A stretch of 64,000 nt of DNA, taken from assembly GCA_016801845.1 (NCBI GenBank), contig CM028927.1, positions 17,856,501-17,920,500 of the forward strand, given 5' to 3'. Shown in pieces: positions 28,201 through 35,617 of this stretch. The notes beneath the pieces were generated by a model that was not told the DNA's origin, made no database searches, and was given only the letters and a program-made list of their open reading frames with translations. The DNA is from Polydactylus sextarius (taxonomy: Eukaryota; Chordata; Actinopteri; Polynemidae). The translations under genes were made by a program, and so were the position numbers. Each line of letters opens with the position of its first letter. The stretch's first letter is position 1.

Positions 28201-31200
28201 GTTATCGCATCCCACATGAGGTTGCCTGCAAGCGCGGATATTTTGATGAGGAAATGGCCAAGACCCTGAACCAGAACACTGATGAAACAAAGGTGTTTTA
28301 TGATCCTAATTCACAAGACGACGCAACCTATGCACAGCTCATTGATAAATGTATTACAGATAAAGAAACCGGGCTCCCACTGCTTCCCCTCTCAAAGAAG
28401 GCAGCAAAACCAAAGGAAGAGAAACAGATAACAGAGGCTAAGACAAAAGCGGCTCTGAATCAAACAACTATGGAGCTGGAGTATGGACCTTTCAAAGGAA
28501 GAAAAGTCACAATCTGGGAGATCATACACTCTGAATACATCACTGAGGTGCAAAGAATAGAACTGATCCGACAGTACAGAATGGGGCAGGTGACAATTGA
28601 AAAGTTGATAAATATTGTGATAACAATGGTTGATGAACAGATGGACAAAGAAAAAGAAGAAGCCTGTTTTGAAGGCCTTAGGGCACCAGTCACTCCTAGC
28701 TCATTACTCGATTCCAACATAATTGACAAGGCTACATTCGACCAAATCCAGCAGGGCAAAAAGACACCTAAGGAAGTCAGTGAAACTGATAAGGTCAGGA
28801 AGTACTTACAAGGCACAGACCGAATCGATGGCATCACTATGGAAGATTCAGATGAGAAGTTAAGCATTTATCAAGCATTGAAAAAGAATATTATACAACA
28901 AAATACTGCGCTTGCACTTCTTGAAGCCCAAGCTGGAACTGGTTTCATAACCGATCCAGTCAAAAATCTCAAATACTCTGTGGATGACGCTGTGAAGGCT
29001 GGAGTTGTCGGACCAGAGCTTCATGAGAAACTTCTCTCAGCTGAAAAAGCAGTGACGGGATACAAAGATCCATACACAGGCAATAAGATCAATCTGTTCC
29101 AAGCAATGAAGAAAGAGCTTGTGCTTAGGGAGCATGCTATTCCTGTCCTGGAGGCTCAGTTTAGTACAGGAGGAATCATTGATCCAGTCAGCAGCCACCG
29201 TGTTCCCAATGATGTGGCCATTCAGCGAGGCTATTTCAGTAAACAAATGGCCAAGTCCTTCAATGAACCCTCAGGTGATGTTAAAGGCTTCACCAATCCC
29301 AACACCAATGAAAGTGTTACCTACAAGCAGTTGGTGGAGAAATGTGTAAGAGATCCCAACTCAGGTCTGTGCTACCTGCCTCTATCAAAGGTTGAGGCTC
29401 CCGCTCCTGTCGAGAAATCCTATCAGTATACAGAGGAGCAAGCTCAAACAGATCTTGCCAACACACAAATTGAGATTCCACATAAGAGTTTTGCAGGAAA
29501 GAGTATGACAATTTGGGAAGTCATGAACTCAAATATGCTTCCAGAAGAAGAGAGGCGCCGCCTCTTGGAGCAGTATCGTTTGGGTCAGATAACAAGGGAA
29601 AGAATGCTAATCGTAATCATTGAAATCATTGAACACAGAGAGACCCTAAAGATAGAGCAGAGCATGTCCTGTGATGTCATCAGAAGAAGAGTTACCATTG
29701 AGGAGCTTTACAGCGCTCGAATTATTGACTTGCACACTTACAACCTCCTGAAACAAGAAAAGATGAGTATTCGTGAGGTTATGGAAATGCCAACAGTAAA
29801 ACAGTACCTCTTTGGTACTGGTTGTATTGCAGGAATCATGTCAGACAGTCCACCAAAGATCAGTATTTACCAGGCTATGAAGAACGGACAGATTAAGCCT
29901 GAAATTGCTTTGAACCTCCTGGAGGCCCAAGCAGCAACAGGATTCATGATCGATCCAGTTAAAGATGAGCTTCTGACGGTTGATGAAGCCGTGCGCAAAG
30001 GACTTGTTGGCCCTGAACTTCACGACAAGCTTCTTTCTGCTGAACGAGCAGTCACGGGTTACAAGGACCCATACAGTGGAAAAGTGATTTCCCTCTTCCA
30101 GGCTATGAAAAAAGATCTGATTCCAGAGGATTATGCCTTGAGGCTTTTGGAGGCCCAGAATGCAACTGGTGGATTAATGGATCCTGAATACTACTTCCGC
30201 CTCCCTACAGATGTAGCTATGCAGCGTGGATACATCAACAAAGAGACACTTGACAGAATATCTGAACCTACTGGGGATGTGCGAGGATATACTGATCCAA
30301 CAACAGATGACAAGCAGTCCTATGCCCAACTCCTGAAAAGATCCAGAGTTGACAAAGAAAGTGGTTTGCGTTTGCTTTCACTGGCAGACAGAAGACTCCT
30401 CTTCAAAGGTCTCAGAAAGCAAATCACTGTGGAAGAGCTGCTTCGTTCACAGATTATCACCCAAAAGACATACAATGAACTCACCGATGGTACCATTACA
30501 GTGGAGGAGGTCAGCAGAGACCTGAAGAAATACCTTGAGGGTACCAGCTGCATTGCTGGTGTGTACGTAGAATCTAGCAAAGAACGCTTGTCGATTTACC
30601 AAGCCATGAAAAAGAACATGATCAGACCAGGGACTGCCTTTGAGCTCCTCGAGGCCCAAGCTGCCACAGGATATGTCATCGATCCTATTAAGAACCTAAA
30701 ACTAAATGTCACAGAAGCTGTGAAACTGGGTGTTGTTGGCCCAGAGTTTAAAGATAAACTCATCTCAGCTGAACGAGCAGTCACAGGTTACAAGGAACCT
30801 TATTCTGGCAAGACCATGTCGCTATTCCAGGCAATGAAAAAGGGTCTCATCCTGAAAGACCATGGCATTCGTCTGCTAGAGGCTCAGATTGCTACCGGTG
30901 GGATCATTGATCCACAGGAGAGCCACAGATTGCCAGTTGAAGCAGCGTATGAACGTGGCCTCTTTGATGAGGAAATGAATGAAATCCTCACTGATCCATC
31001 TGATGACACAAAGGGCTTCTTTGACCCCAACACAGAGGAAAATCTCACCTACCTACAGCTGATGGAGAGATGCATGACAGACCCCGAAACAGGTCTCGCT
31101 CTTCTGTTGTTGAAGGAAAAGAAGCGTGAGAGGAAAACATCGTCCAAGTCTTCCGTTCGCAAACGCAGGGTCGTCATTGTCGATCCAGAGACTGGCAAAG

Positions 31201-32348
31201 AAATGTCTGTATATGAGGCGTATCAGAAAGGGCTGATTGACCACCAGACATATCTGGAGCTGGCAGAACAGGAGTGTGAATGGGAGGAAATCACCATCAC
31301 CTCATCTGATGGAGTTGTAAAATCCATGATCATTGACAGACGATCTGGTCGGCAGTATGACATTGATGATGCAATGTCACGTGGCATGATTGACAAGTCA
31401 GCTCTGGATCAGTACAGAGCAGGAACTCTGTCCATCACAGAGTTTGCAGACATGTTGTCTGGAAACATGAGTGGCGGCAGGTCACGTTCATCTTCCTTCG
31501 GCTCATCTTCATCCTATCCCATGAGCCCAATACCTTCCATAAAAGCACCAGCAACCACATGGAATGATCCAACAGAGGAAACTGGCCCAGTAGCTGGAAT
31601 CTTAGACACAGATACACTGGAGAAAGTGTCCGTCACAGAGGCCATTCACAGGAACCTTGTGGACAATATAACAGGTCAAAGGTTGCTGGAAGCTCAGGCC
31701 TGCACAGGAGGCATCATCGACCCAAATACTGGTGAGAAATTCTCTGTTGCAGATGCAATGAACAAAGGACTTGTGGATAAGATTATGGTGGACCGCATTA
31801 GTCTGGCCCAGAAGGCCTACAATGGATTTGAAGATCCTAGAACCAAAACCAAAATGTCAGCAGCCCAAGCCCTAAAGAAAGGCTGGCTGTACTATGAGGC
31901 CGGACAGCGCTTCCTGGAAGTCCAGTATCTGACTGGAGGCTTAATTGAACCAGATTCTACCAGCAGAGTGTCCATAGATGAGGCTGTGAAGAAAGGCACC
32001 TTAGATGCACGCACTGCACAGAAGTTGCGAGATGTTAGTGCATATTCGAAATACCTCACATGCCCCAAAACCAAGCTTAAGATCTCTTACAAGGACGCTA
32101 TGGAAAGAAGCATGACAGAGGAGGGAACTGGTCTACGACTACTTGAGGCGTCGTCTCAGTCTAGCAAAGGCCTTTACAGTCCCTACAGCATCAGCGGGTC
32201 AGGTTCTGCTACTGGGTCACGGTCTGGCTCAAGAACGGGATCCAGATCAGGCTCCCGAAGAGGCAGCTTTGATGCCACAGGATCAAGTTTCACTACAACC
32301 TTCTCCTCTTCATCCTACAGCTCACCAAGCTATGGCCGTCGATACTAA
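1907..32348 (+). CDS. plec: Plectin, 31 coding exons (first exon not in view)
   Basis: Giant cytolinker that ties intermediate filaments to actin, microtubules and junctions. Order in the sequence: two calponin-homology domains (exons 1907-13216), plakin domain of spectrin repeats with an embedded SH3 (13312-20225), a rod in one 3348-nt exon (22280-25627), and a final 6201-nt exon (26148-32348) with the rod end, six plakin repeat domains and a Gly-Ser-Arg tail. The protein reads like mammalian plectin throughout, e.g. DERDRVQKKTFTKWVNKHL at the first exon. Exon phases are consistent at every junction; 13499 nt plus one base from an upstream exon give 4500 codons. The isoform-specific first exon is not recognised in 1-1906. 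The protein ends at GRRY, shorter than the mammalian tail as I recall it. Exon boundaries are my reading of splice sites, not transcript evidence. Which teleost plectin paralogue this is cannot be told from the window. Confidence 0.97.
3206..3220 (+). CDS. plec: Plectin alternative microexon 2-alpha (5 residues)
   Basis: A 15-nt exon encoding HWKGE, preceded by a long pyrimidine tract ending in CATCAG and followed by GTAGGT. It is in phase 0 and would add five residues between the exons ending in HLMK and starting AQRH. Mammalian plectin has an optional exon called 2-alpha at this place encoding, as I recall, HWRAE. Position, length and residues agree, so I take it as the fish counterpart. 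Confidence 0.85.
4617..4652 (+). CDS. plec: Plectin alternative microexon 3-alpha (12 residues)
   Basis: A 36-nt phase-0 exon encoding PRERDVVRNVRL between a TGGTAG acceptor with a good pyrimidine tract and a perfect GTGAGT donor. It would sit just before PREKGRMRFHK of the next exon, so that the start PRE is doubled. Mammalian plectin has an optional 12-residue exon called 3-alpha here, and related spectraplakins have similar PRERD inserts. The surrounding intron is otherwise non-coding. Confidence 0.85.
4653..6257 (+). other. Plectin intron with degenerate dispersed repeat
   Basis: No coding signal. Around 5150-5290 the sequence resembles a repeat common in fish genomes (a run like AAATTTGGCACAAACTTC followed by TTGATGGTCAAAGGTCAC). 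The rest is unremarkable AT-rich intron. Confidence 0.45.
6566..7379. mobile_element. hAT-like DNA transposon remnant
   Basis: The terminal inverted repeat is TAGGGATGTCACGATT at the left, with its complement at the right end. The flanks ATGACTTT (6558-6565) and ATGACATT (7380-7387) form an 8-bp target duplication with one mismatch, as expected for hAT. On the minus strand between about 7200 and 6990 there are remnants of a BED zinc finger (SVVWKYL, then KGGNMSDMF and KHAGRPHE in shifted frames), so it is a decayed deletion derivative of an autonomous element. Confidence 0.8.
8496..8927. mobile_element. Small TIR element (MITE)
   Basis: The left end CTTTTCCACTAAACCGTTCT reappears inverted at the right end. 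Inside both ends are GACTCGACTC-type repeats, also inverted. The element is about 432 bp with no coding capacity. Similar short elements with GAGTCGAGTCGA sub-terminal repeats are frequent in fish. The superfamily is not assigned because no clear target duplication is seen. Confidence 0.65.
10775..12158 (+). other. Plectin intron; possible internal promoter region
   Basis: No recognised exon. A (CTG)n run lies near 11535-11555 and a (CT)14 tract at 11627-11654. From about 11500 to 12100 the DNA is more GC-rich than the neighbouring intron, which would suit a promoter for the candidate first exon at 12159. No clear TATA box is seen. Confidence 0.35.
11627..11654. repeat. (CT)14 microsatellite
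   Basis: Perfect dinucleotide repeat about 0.5 kb before the candidate internal first exon. GA/CT tracts are common in promoters but also occur at random in fish introns. Confidence 0.9.
12159..12485 (+). CDS. plec: Candidate internal alternative first exon of plectin
   Basis: An ATG-initiated open stretch lying inside the actin-binding-domain part of the gene, between exons 10608-10774 and 12897-13012. It starts MLKMKRKFRSKGRLNSASSS and is rich in Ser, Arg and acidic residues up to about HTEYYIQRVVQ, after which it looks non-coding. No conserved domain is recognised. GT dinucleotides at 12477 and 12486 would leave phase 0, which fits the exon at 13312 and would give a plectin without an actin-binding domain. 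A weaker donor at 12551 (phase 2) would join 12897. The end given here is therefore provisional. A (CT)14 tract and more GC-rich DNA lie upstream, as a promoter region might. I do not know of a described plectin first exon at this place. Confidence 0.5.
13312..20225 (+). CDS. plec: Plectin plakin-domain exons (spectrin repeats, SH3)
   Basis: Twenty-two exons: 13312-13431, 13523-13618, 13924-14051, 14628-14721, 14819-14973, 15056-15392, 15483-15560, 15658-15819, 15907-16011, 16119-16214, 16304-16429, 16930-17082, 17165-17319, 17405-17531, 17626-17809, 18481-18638, 18730-18908, 18996-19134, 19219-19575, 19660-19743, 19845-19949 and 20127-20225. They encode the chain of spectrin repeats of the plakin domain, including WLNEKEEEEVNYDWSERNTN in exon 15658-15819. 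An atypical SH3 runs from VCDFKQMEITVHRGDE to VPSICFLVPP (exons 16930-17319). In plectin this region binds membrane and junction partners such as beta-4 integrin and BPAG2. The intron after 14051 has a GC donor. A candidate 21-nt microexon lies in the intron after 17809. Confidence 0.93.
17986..18006 (+). CDS. plec: Candidate 21-nt alternative microexon in plakin domain
   Basis: Between a TTACAG acceptor and a strong GTAAGG donor lies a 21-nt segment. Inserted between exons 17626-17809 (phase 1) and 18481-18638, it would keep the frame and add seven residues, read as GYVPPRA before the constitutive GEQDE. It has no stop. I do not know of a matching exon in mammalian plectin. Support rests on the splice sites and frame alone. 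Confidence 0.4.
20226..22279 (+). other. Plectin intron before the rod exon
   Basis: A 2.05-kb intron, non-coding. It has a long T tract at about 20679-20700 and an inverted-repeat element at 21164-21679. The ORF at 21149-21334 lies in that element and is not a gene. Confidence 0.6.
21164..21679. mobile_element. Inverted-repeat element in plectin intron
   Basis: The left end GGCCGTTTCTCAAATGCGAG is repeated inverted at the right end (complement of GGCCGTTTTTCTCAAATGCG), differing by two extra T. The element is about 516 bp without transposase. I could not define a target duplication, so the precise ends and the superfamily are open. Confidence 0.6.
22280..25627 (+). CDS. plec: Plectin rod-domain exon (coiled coil)
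   Basis: A single 3348-nt exon, open over 1116 codons, in the frame continuing from exon 20127-20225. It is made of heptad-like runs rich in Glu, Lys, Ala and Gln (e.g. KAEAEKLRKQ-type stretches) and forms the long parallel coiled coil that dimerises plectin. The mammalian rod is also one exon of about 3.4 kb, and rodless plectin arises by skipping it; since 3348 is divisible by three and both junctions are phase 0, skipping would also be in frame here. The acceptor is CTAATACAG and the donor GTAACA. Long open frames on the minus strand over this exon reflect the biased composition, not genes. Confidence 0.96.
25628..26147 (+). other. Plectin intron with GCTAA-rich repeat fragment
   Basis: At 25905-25985 there is a fragment with CTTAGCTTAGCATAAAGAAG and a run of AAGCT units. 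A related phrase, TTTAGCATAAAGACTGGAAA, occurs in the intron near 20031. Such sequence belongs to a dispersed repeat seen widely in fish. Nothing coding is present. Confidence 0.45.
26148..32348 (+). CDS. plec: Plectin last coding exon: six plakin repeat domains
   Basis: A 6201-nt exon after a CAAACAG acceptor. About 130 residues finish the coiled coil. Six plakin repeat domains follow, beginning near 26695, 27674, 28665, 29670, 30403 and 31590, each with the LLEAQAATGF-IDP, GPE-H-KLLSAERAVTGYKDPY and TGGIIDP signatures. Domains 1-4 are separated by linkers with a GK-KG-TVTIWEV module; domains 4 and 5 abut directly. Between 5 and 6 lies the strongly conserved basic linker starting KRERKTSSKSSVRKRR (about 31115-31560), the main intermediate-filament binding region in plectin. 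The end is a GSRSGSRTGSRSGSRRGS tail, known in plakins as microtubule-related, and the stop follows GRRY. Confidence 0.97.
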   Translation: MANAQQEQIEQQKVILQQTFLTEKEVLLKREKAVEDEKKKLEKQLDDEVKKAKALKDEQERKRKQMEEEKKKLQAIMDEAVKKQKEAEEEMRNKQKEMEMLEKKRLEQEKQMEEENKKLREKLQNLEVASKQAASKTKETEVQTDEVPEEQLVAMTMVGTTKKVFNGSVETDGVKKDAESPLAFEGIREKVPAERLHDIGVLTKKELDKLKKGKTSVQDLGKTDKIKTCLKGQSSVGGIMTPSKEKMSIYQAMTQNKISPNTATMLLEAQAASGYIVDPVKNKLLSVDEAVKEELIGPEFHDRMLSAERAATGFKDPYTGAKISLFEAMKKGLIEKDQATKYLDVQLATGGIIDPVNSHRVPLQTAYKQGQFDADMNKKLTDPSDDCKLFIDPSTQEQLTYKQLLDRCTKDADTGLLILPVTEKAAQTERTYTDLETKDILSKSTVDVPFGKFKGKTVTIWEVINSEYFTEEQRRELIRQYKSGKITVEKIIKIVITVVEDKEKNNENVFNGLRAPVSANELLDSKVINKDLFNKLSNGKITVKEISDMDSVKKALQGTPSIAGVLNEPTKEKMPFYQAMKKELLSPETVLNLLEAQAATGFIIDPVKNERVPVDEAVKSGLVGPELHERLLSAERAVSGYQDPYTGKKVSLFEAMNKGLIKKDHGIRLLEAQLSTGGIIDPVKSYRIPHEVACKRGYFDEEMAKTLNQNTDETKVFYDPNSQDDATYAQLIDKCITDKETGLPLLPLSKKAAKPKEEKQITEAKTKAALNQTTMELEYGPFKGRKVTIWEIIHSEYITEVQRIELIRQYRMGQVTIEKLINIVITMVDEQMDKEKEEACFEGLRAPVTPSSLLDSNIIDKATFDQIQQGKKTPKEVSETDKVRKYLQGTDRIDGITMEDSDEKLSIYQALKKNIIQQNTALALLEAQAGTGFITDPVKNLKYSVDDAVKAGVVGPELHEKLLSAEKAVTGYKDPYTGNKINLFQAMKKELVLREHAIPVLEAQFSTGGIIDPVSSHRVPNDVAIQRGYFSKQMAKSFNEPSGDVKGFTNPNTNESVTYKQLVEKCVRDPNSGLCYLPLSKVEAPAPVEKSYQYTEEQAQTDLANTQIEIPHKSFAGKSMTIWEVMNSNMLPEEERRRLLEQYRLGQITRERMLIVIIEIIEHRETLKIEQSMSCDVIRRRVTIEELYSARIIDLHTYNLLKQEKMSIREVMEMPTVKQYLFGTGCIAGIMSDSPPKISIYQAMKNGQIKPEIALNLLEAQAATGFMIDPVKDELLTVDEAVRKGLVGPELHDKLLSAERAVTGYKDPYSGKVISLFQAMKKDLIPEDYALRLLEAQNATGGLMDPEYYFRLPTDVAMQRGYINKETLDRISEPTGDVRGYTDPTTDDKQSYAQLLKRSRVDKESGLRLLSLADRRLLFKGLRKQITVEELLRSQIITQKTYNELTDGTITVEEVSRDLKKYLEGTSCIAGVYVESSKERLSIYQAMKKNMIRPGTAFELLEAQAATGYVIDPIKNLKLNVTEAVKLGVVGPEFKDKLISAERAVTGYKEPYSGKTMSLFQAMKKGLILKDHGIRLLEAQIATGGIIDPQESHRLPVEAAYERGLFDEEMNEILTDPSDDTKGFFDPNTEENLTYLQLMERCMTDPETGLALLLLKEKKRERKTSSKSSVRKRRVVIVDPETGKEMSVYEAYQKGLIDHQTYLELAEQECEWEEITITSSDGVVKSMIIDRRSGRQYDIDDAMSRGMIDKSALDQYRAGTLSITEFADMLSGNMSGGRSRSSSFGSSSSYPMSPIPSIKAPATTWNDPTEETGPVAGILDTDTLEKVSVTEAIHRNLVDNITGQRLLEAQACTGGIIDPNTGEKFSVADAMNKGLVDKIMVDRISLAQKAYNGFEDPRTKTKMSAAQALKKGWLYYEAGQRFLEVQYLTGGLIEPDSTSRVSIDEAVKKGTLDARTAQKLRDVSAYSKYLTCPKTKLKISYKDAMERSMTEEGTGLRLLEASSQSSKGLYSPYSISGSGSATGSRSGSRTGSRSGSRRGSFDATGSSFTTTFSSSSYSSPSYGRRY

Positions 32349-34200
32349 TGAGTGTGAAAGTTAAGGAGTGATTTTCTAAAGGAAGGATACACTATCAAAC
32401 CACAGTGCTCACCAGATGCCTAATTCTCAGTGGAATAAAGACTTCTTTATTCTGCTCTGCGTGTGGTTGTTACAAAACTTTTAATATGTAATTTCATACA
32501 AGTTTCATCATTTTAATTTTTGTATGTTTCACATTTACTTTCAACTTTGTTTATGCTATCTTATCAGGCTTTCTGATTACTGTACTGTAAGCACTTAGTA
32601 TATATCAAAGGCGTTTCAAGTGTACATTTTGTTTTTGTCTTAATTTCATAAGTATTCACTGATCCACAAACATGAAATTAATTAACTTCCAATATTGTGT
32701 CACATTGTAGTGTTCGTGACTGTTAGTCCAAAACTCAAGGAGAACCAAATTGGGTGTATAAACAAGGAGACACATTTCTGTACATGTGTATATTTTGGAA
32801 TATTAACAAAAGCAGGTTAAAGAAAGATAATAGCCACTCTGCAGAGCAGAATAAAGAGTCTCCTGAAGAGGAATAACACTATGAGAGTCTGCTTTAAGAA
32901 TGCCAAGCTTCAAGATCTTTTCTCTAATGGGCTACACTGCCGCATATACTCTACTCCATTCCCAAATGTCTGATGTAACAACTGGAATTACAGCAACACA
33001 CTAATCTCGTGAAATGAAATGAACTGCAAAGTACAAACTCCCACAAATGAACAAAATAAAGATCCTGTTACGAACATTAACACCATTGGACAGTCCTGGA
33101 ATTTACTCATCCAACCTCAAGACAACACGTACAAGTCCCTGCCTTCATGGACACTCAAAAAAAGTATGTTAAAAAAAGTATTTACTATTTTATCTATGGA
33201 CAATTTGGCTGTAATTAGTTTCTGAGTCTCATGTTTTTTTGTTTTTTTGTTTTTTGCTCTTCCAGATATTATCTTCATGGTTCATCTCATCTCCAGCTCT
33301 TTTCTCAGATGTCTTCCAGAGACCTGTGGCATTAATTTGGACTGTGACCTTTACTGTAATCAATAATTTTATGCAACACTACTTAAAACTCACTTAGTCA
33401 TACCATGTTCCAATGGATTATTTTAACAGTGGACCATTTTGAAACTTGCATCTAATCGTGAACTCATTTAAAGGCCTAAAACCATGCTTTGTAAGTGCCT
33501 GCAAAATACTGTATAACACTTTACTGGGATGAGTACTGTAAGATAGTGTGGTGGTTACACTGCAAACTGACTGATGCATGACTGAAGGAGCAATGCTACC
33601 CATAATGGTATGATTACTGTGTTATCAGGTAAGCTTTTTTACAGCCCAGTATGTCACAATCTAACGTGAAAATAATAACAGTTTCAGCGTGTACTCACAC
33701 AGGGCTAAAATGTATGGTTTGAATGTTTAATAGCTAAGATCTGCTTTATTTTTTTCCTTTCACAGACACGTAATGTATGTACTGTATATTGAATATATAG
33801 AGCACTATTGCTGAAAGCCATTAATTAACATTTCTTTGAGAAAGATCTTTAAGCTTTGCCACCAGACCCAGTATTTGTATTTTCCACCACATATACTTTT
33901 GATTTTAATTCTCCTTTGTAAAGCAACACATTTGATCTATATCATTTTATTTTCGTACTCTATATTTTTTTGCTTTGCATGATTTACTAACATTTAAAAA
34001 AAAAGTGCAAAAATGAAATAGTTGTATCCATGATAAAGCTTTTGTTTTATTATTATTATTACGTTTCAAAAAGGTTTGAAGGATGTATTTTAATGAGGGT
34101 TATCAAGCCTTGTTTAAAAAAATGGTGTATTTATAATAAAATGGTGACGAGGAATTTTATTGCAACACCTTACGCTATGTAAATAAACACGGAAATGAAA
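32349..34200 (+). other. plec: Plectin 3' untranslated region
   Basis: AT-rich DNA without a coding signal after the plectin stop. AATAAA occurs at 32434 (about 90 bases after the stop) and again at 34182 with a GT-rich stretch after it. Two polyadenylation sites, giving a short and a roughly 1.85-kb untranslated tail, are plausible. The exact ends cannot be read from sequence. Confidence 0.6.
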
Positions 34201-34639
34201 TGTTGTCTCTGACGTTTATTTAATGCAAAACATGTTGACTGAAATCACATCTATTTTAAATGAACAGTGTTTATTTACTTTTTCAATTAGGTGAAACAAA
34301 TATATTTCTAAAGATTTTAAACTTGTTTGACCTTTTATATTTGATATTAAACAACAGAGTATTTTTGTTGCCAACTTCAAAAGAGATATGTATTTTGAAA
34401 ATCGCATGATACAGAAAGTTAATGTTAGCGTCTGTAAACGCTGCTTCAGTTTTGAATTGGAAAGAAAAGACTGACACCTAGAGGCTAAACAGTGTAACTA
34501 CAGTCGTCCACTGATAAGTTGGGAACAAACTGAGGAGATGAAGTAAATAAAACGAAATTTAATAAATAACATCACATAAACAGTTTTATTATTATTATTA
34601 TTATACTAGTCCTGTAGATAAACACTGGAACATAGTGAT

Positions 34640-35140
34640 CAGTATTAATCAGTGTTATGTAGTAAAGTACTAACACTTCTCTACTGTACTTTAGTATGTT
34701 TTGGGAGTATCTGTACTTTAATTGAGTTTTTATTATTATTATTTTATCAAATTTCCCTCCAACTTCACTATATTGCCTAACACCATGTCTGAGGGTTGAT
34801 GGAGGCTCCATCTTAAAGGTGGATGATGGAGAAACTTCAAAAATATCAACATCAAACAGAAATTTACATTTAGTGACAAAAAAACAACTTTAGTTCAGAC
34901 TCAAGACTTTGTCTATGAAGATTGTTGTAGCTCCATGTTTTAAAGTGCTGGATAAACTTCATAATATTCTTCTGTTTTATTAACATGTACTTGTACTTTT
35001 ACTTTCTACACTTAACTACATTTAATTATAGATTACTGTCATAGTTTAGTACAGTAAATACTAGATACTTTTAAGACTTTTACTGGAGAATCATTCTAGT
35101 CACTGACTTGAACTTTTACCAAAGTTATTTTTTAGTCGAG
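34640..35140. repeat. Degenerate dispersed repeat upstream of DMRT gene
   Basis: AT-rich DNA with recurrent phrases such as GTACTTTTACTTTCTACACT, TAGTACAGTAAATACTAG and GAGTATCTGTACTTCTACTC, typical of a degenerate repeat common in fish. It merges into the 20-bp tandem array at 35141. No gene is seen between the plectin 3' end and 35618. Confidence 0.45.
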
Positions 35141-35260
35141 TATCTGTACTTCTACTCTAATGTCTCTACTTCTACTCTAATGTCTCTACTTCTACTCTAA
35201 TGTCTCTACTTCTACTCTCATGTCTCTACTTCTACTCTAGTGTCTTTACTTCTACTCTAG
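35141..35260. repeat. 20-bp minisatellite, six copies
   Basis: Six head-to-tail copies of a 20-bp unit, consensus TGTCTCTACTTCTACTCTAA, with single-base variants in the first, fourth, fifth and sixth copies. It ends about 280 bp before the TATA box of the DMRT gene. The first copy (TATCTGTACTTCTACTCTAA) looks like the end of the flanking dispersed repeat, so the array probably expanded from it. Confidence 0.95.
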
Positions 35261-35542
35261 TAGAGACTTTCAGGTTGTTTATAACAACACCGGTACTAAT
35301 ACATATGGAGCCCTTACGGTGACACTGGATTAAAAAATAAATGAATAACGTGTGGCCACGGATTAACCAAGTAACACTCATTATTATTTATTTATTTATT
35401 TATTCATTATTTTATCCAATATCACCAGAAAGGCTCCGTATTAACATCTGCATAGCAACAATCAGCCCCGATCAATTCATCCAAGGTCTCCTGTCATTGG
35501 TCAGTAAAGTCAGATACATTTTCCCACACTTGGGAAGATACA

Positions 35543-35552
35543 TTTATATAAG
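35543..35552 (+). promoter_or_regulatory. TATA box of the DMRT-family gene
   Basis: TTTATATAAG, about 65-75 bases before the ATG at 35618. That places transcription start near 35575-35580 and leaves a short 5' untranslated region. It is a prediction from sequence only. Confidence 0.6.
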
Positions 35553-35617
35553 GTCGATGAGGGTTGACAGACCTTAGTGTGTGAACGGCATCTGGTCTGG
35601 ACACCGAACCTAGAAAC

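Noticed and set aside
35141..35260. CRISPR-like array
   Set aside because: Units are contiguous with no spacers and the genome is vertebrate; it is a minisatellite.
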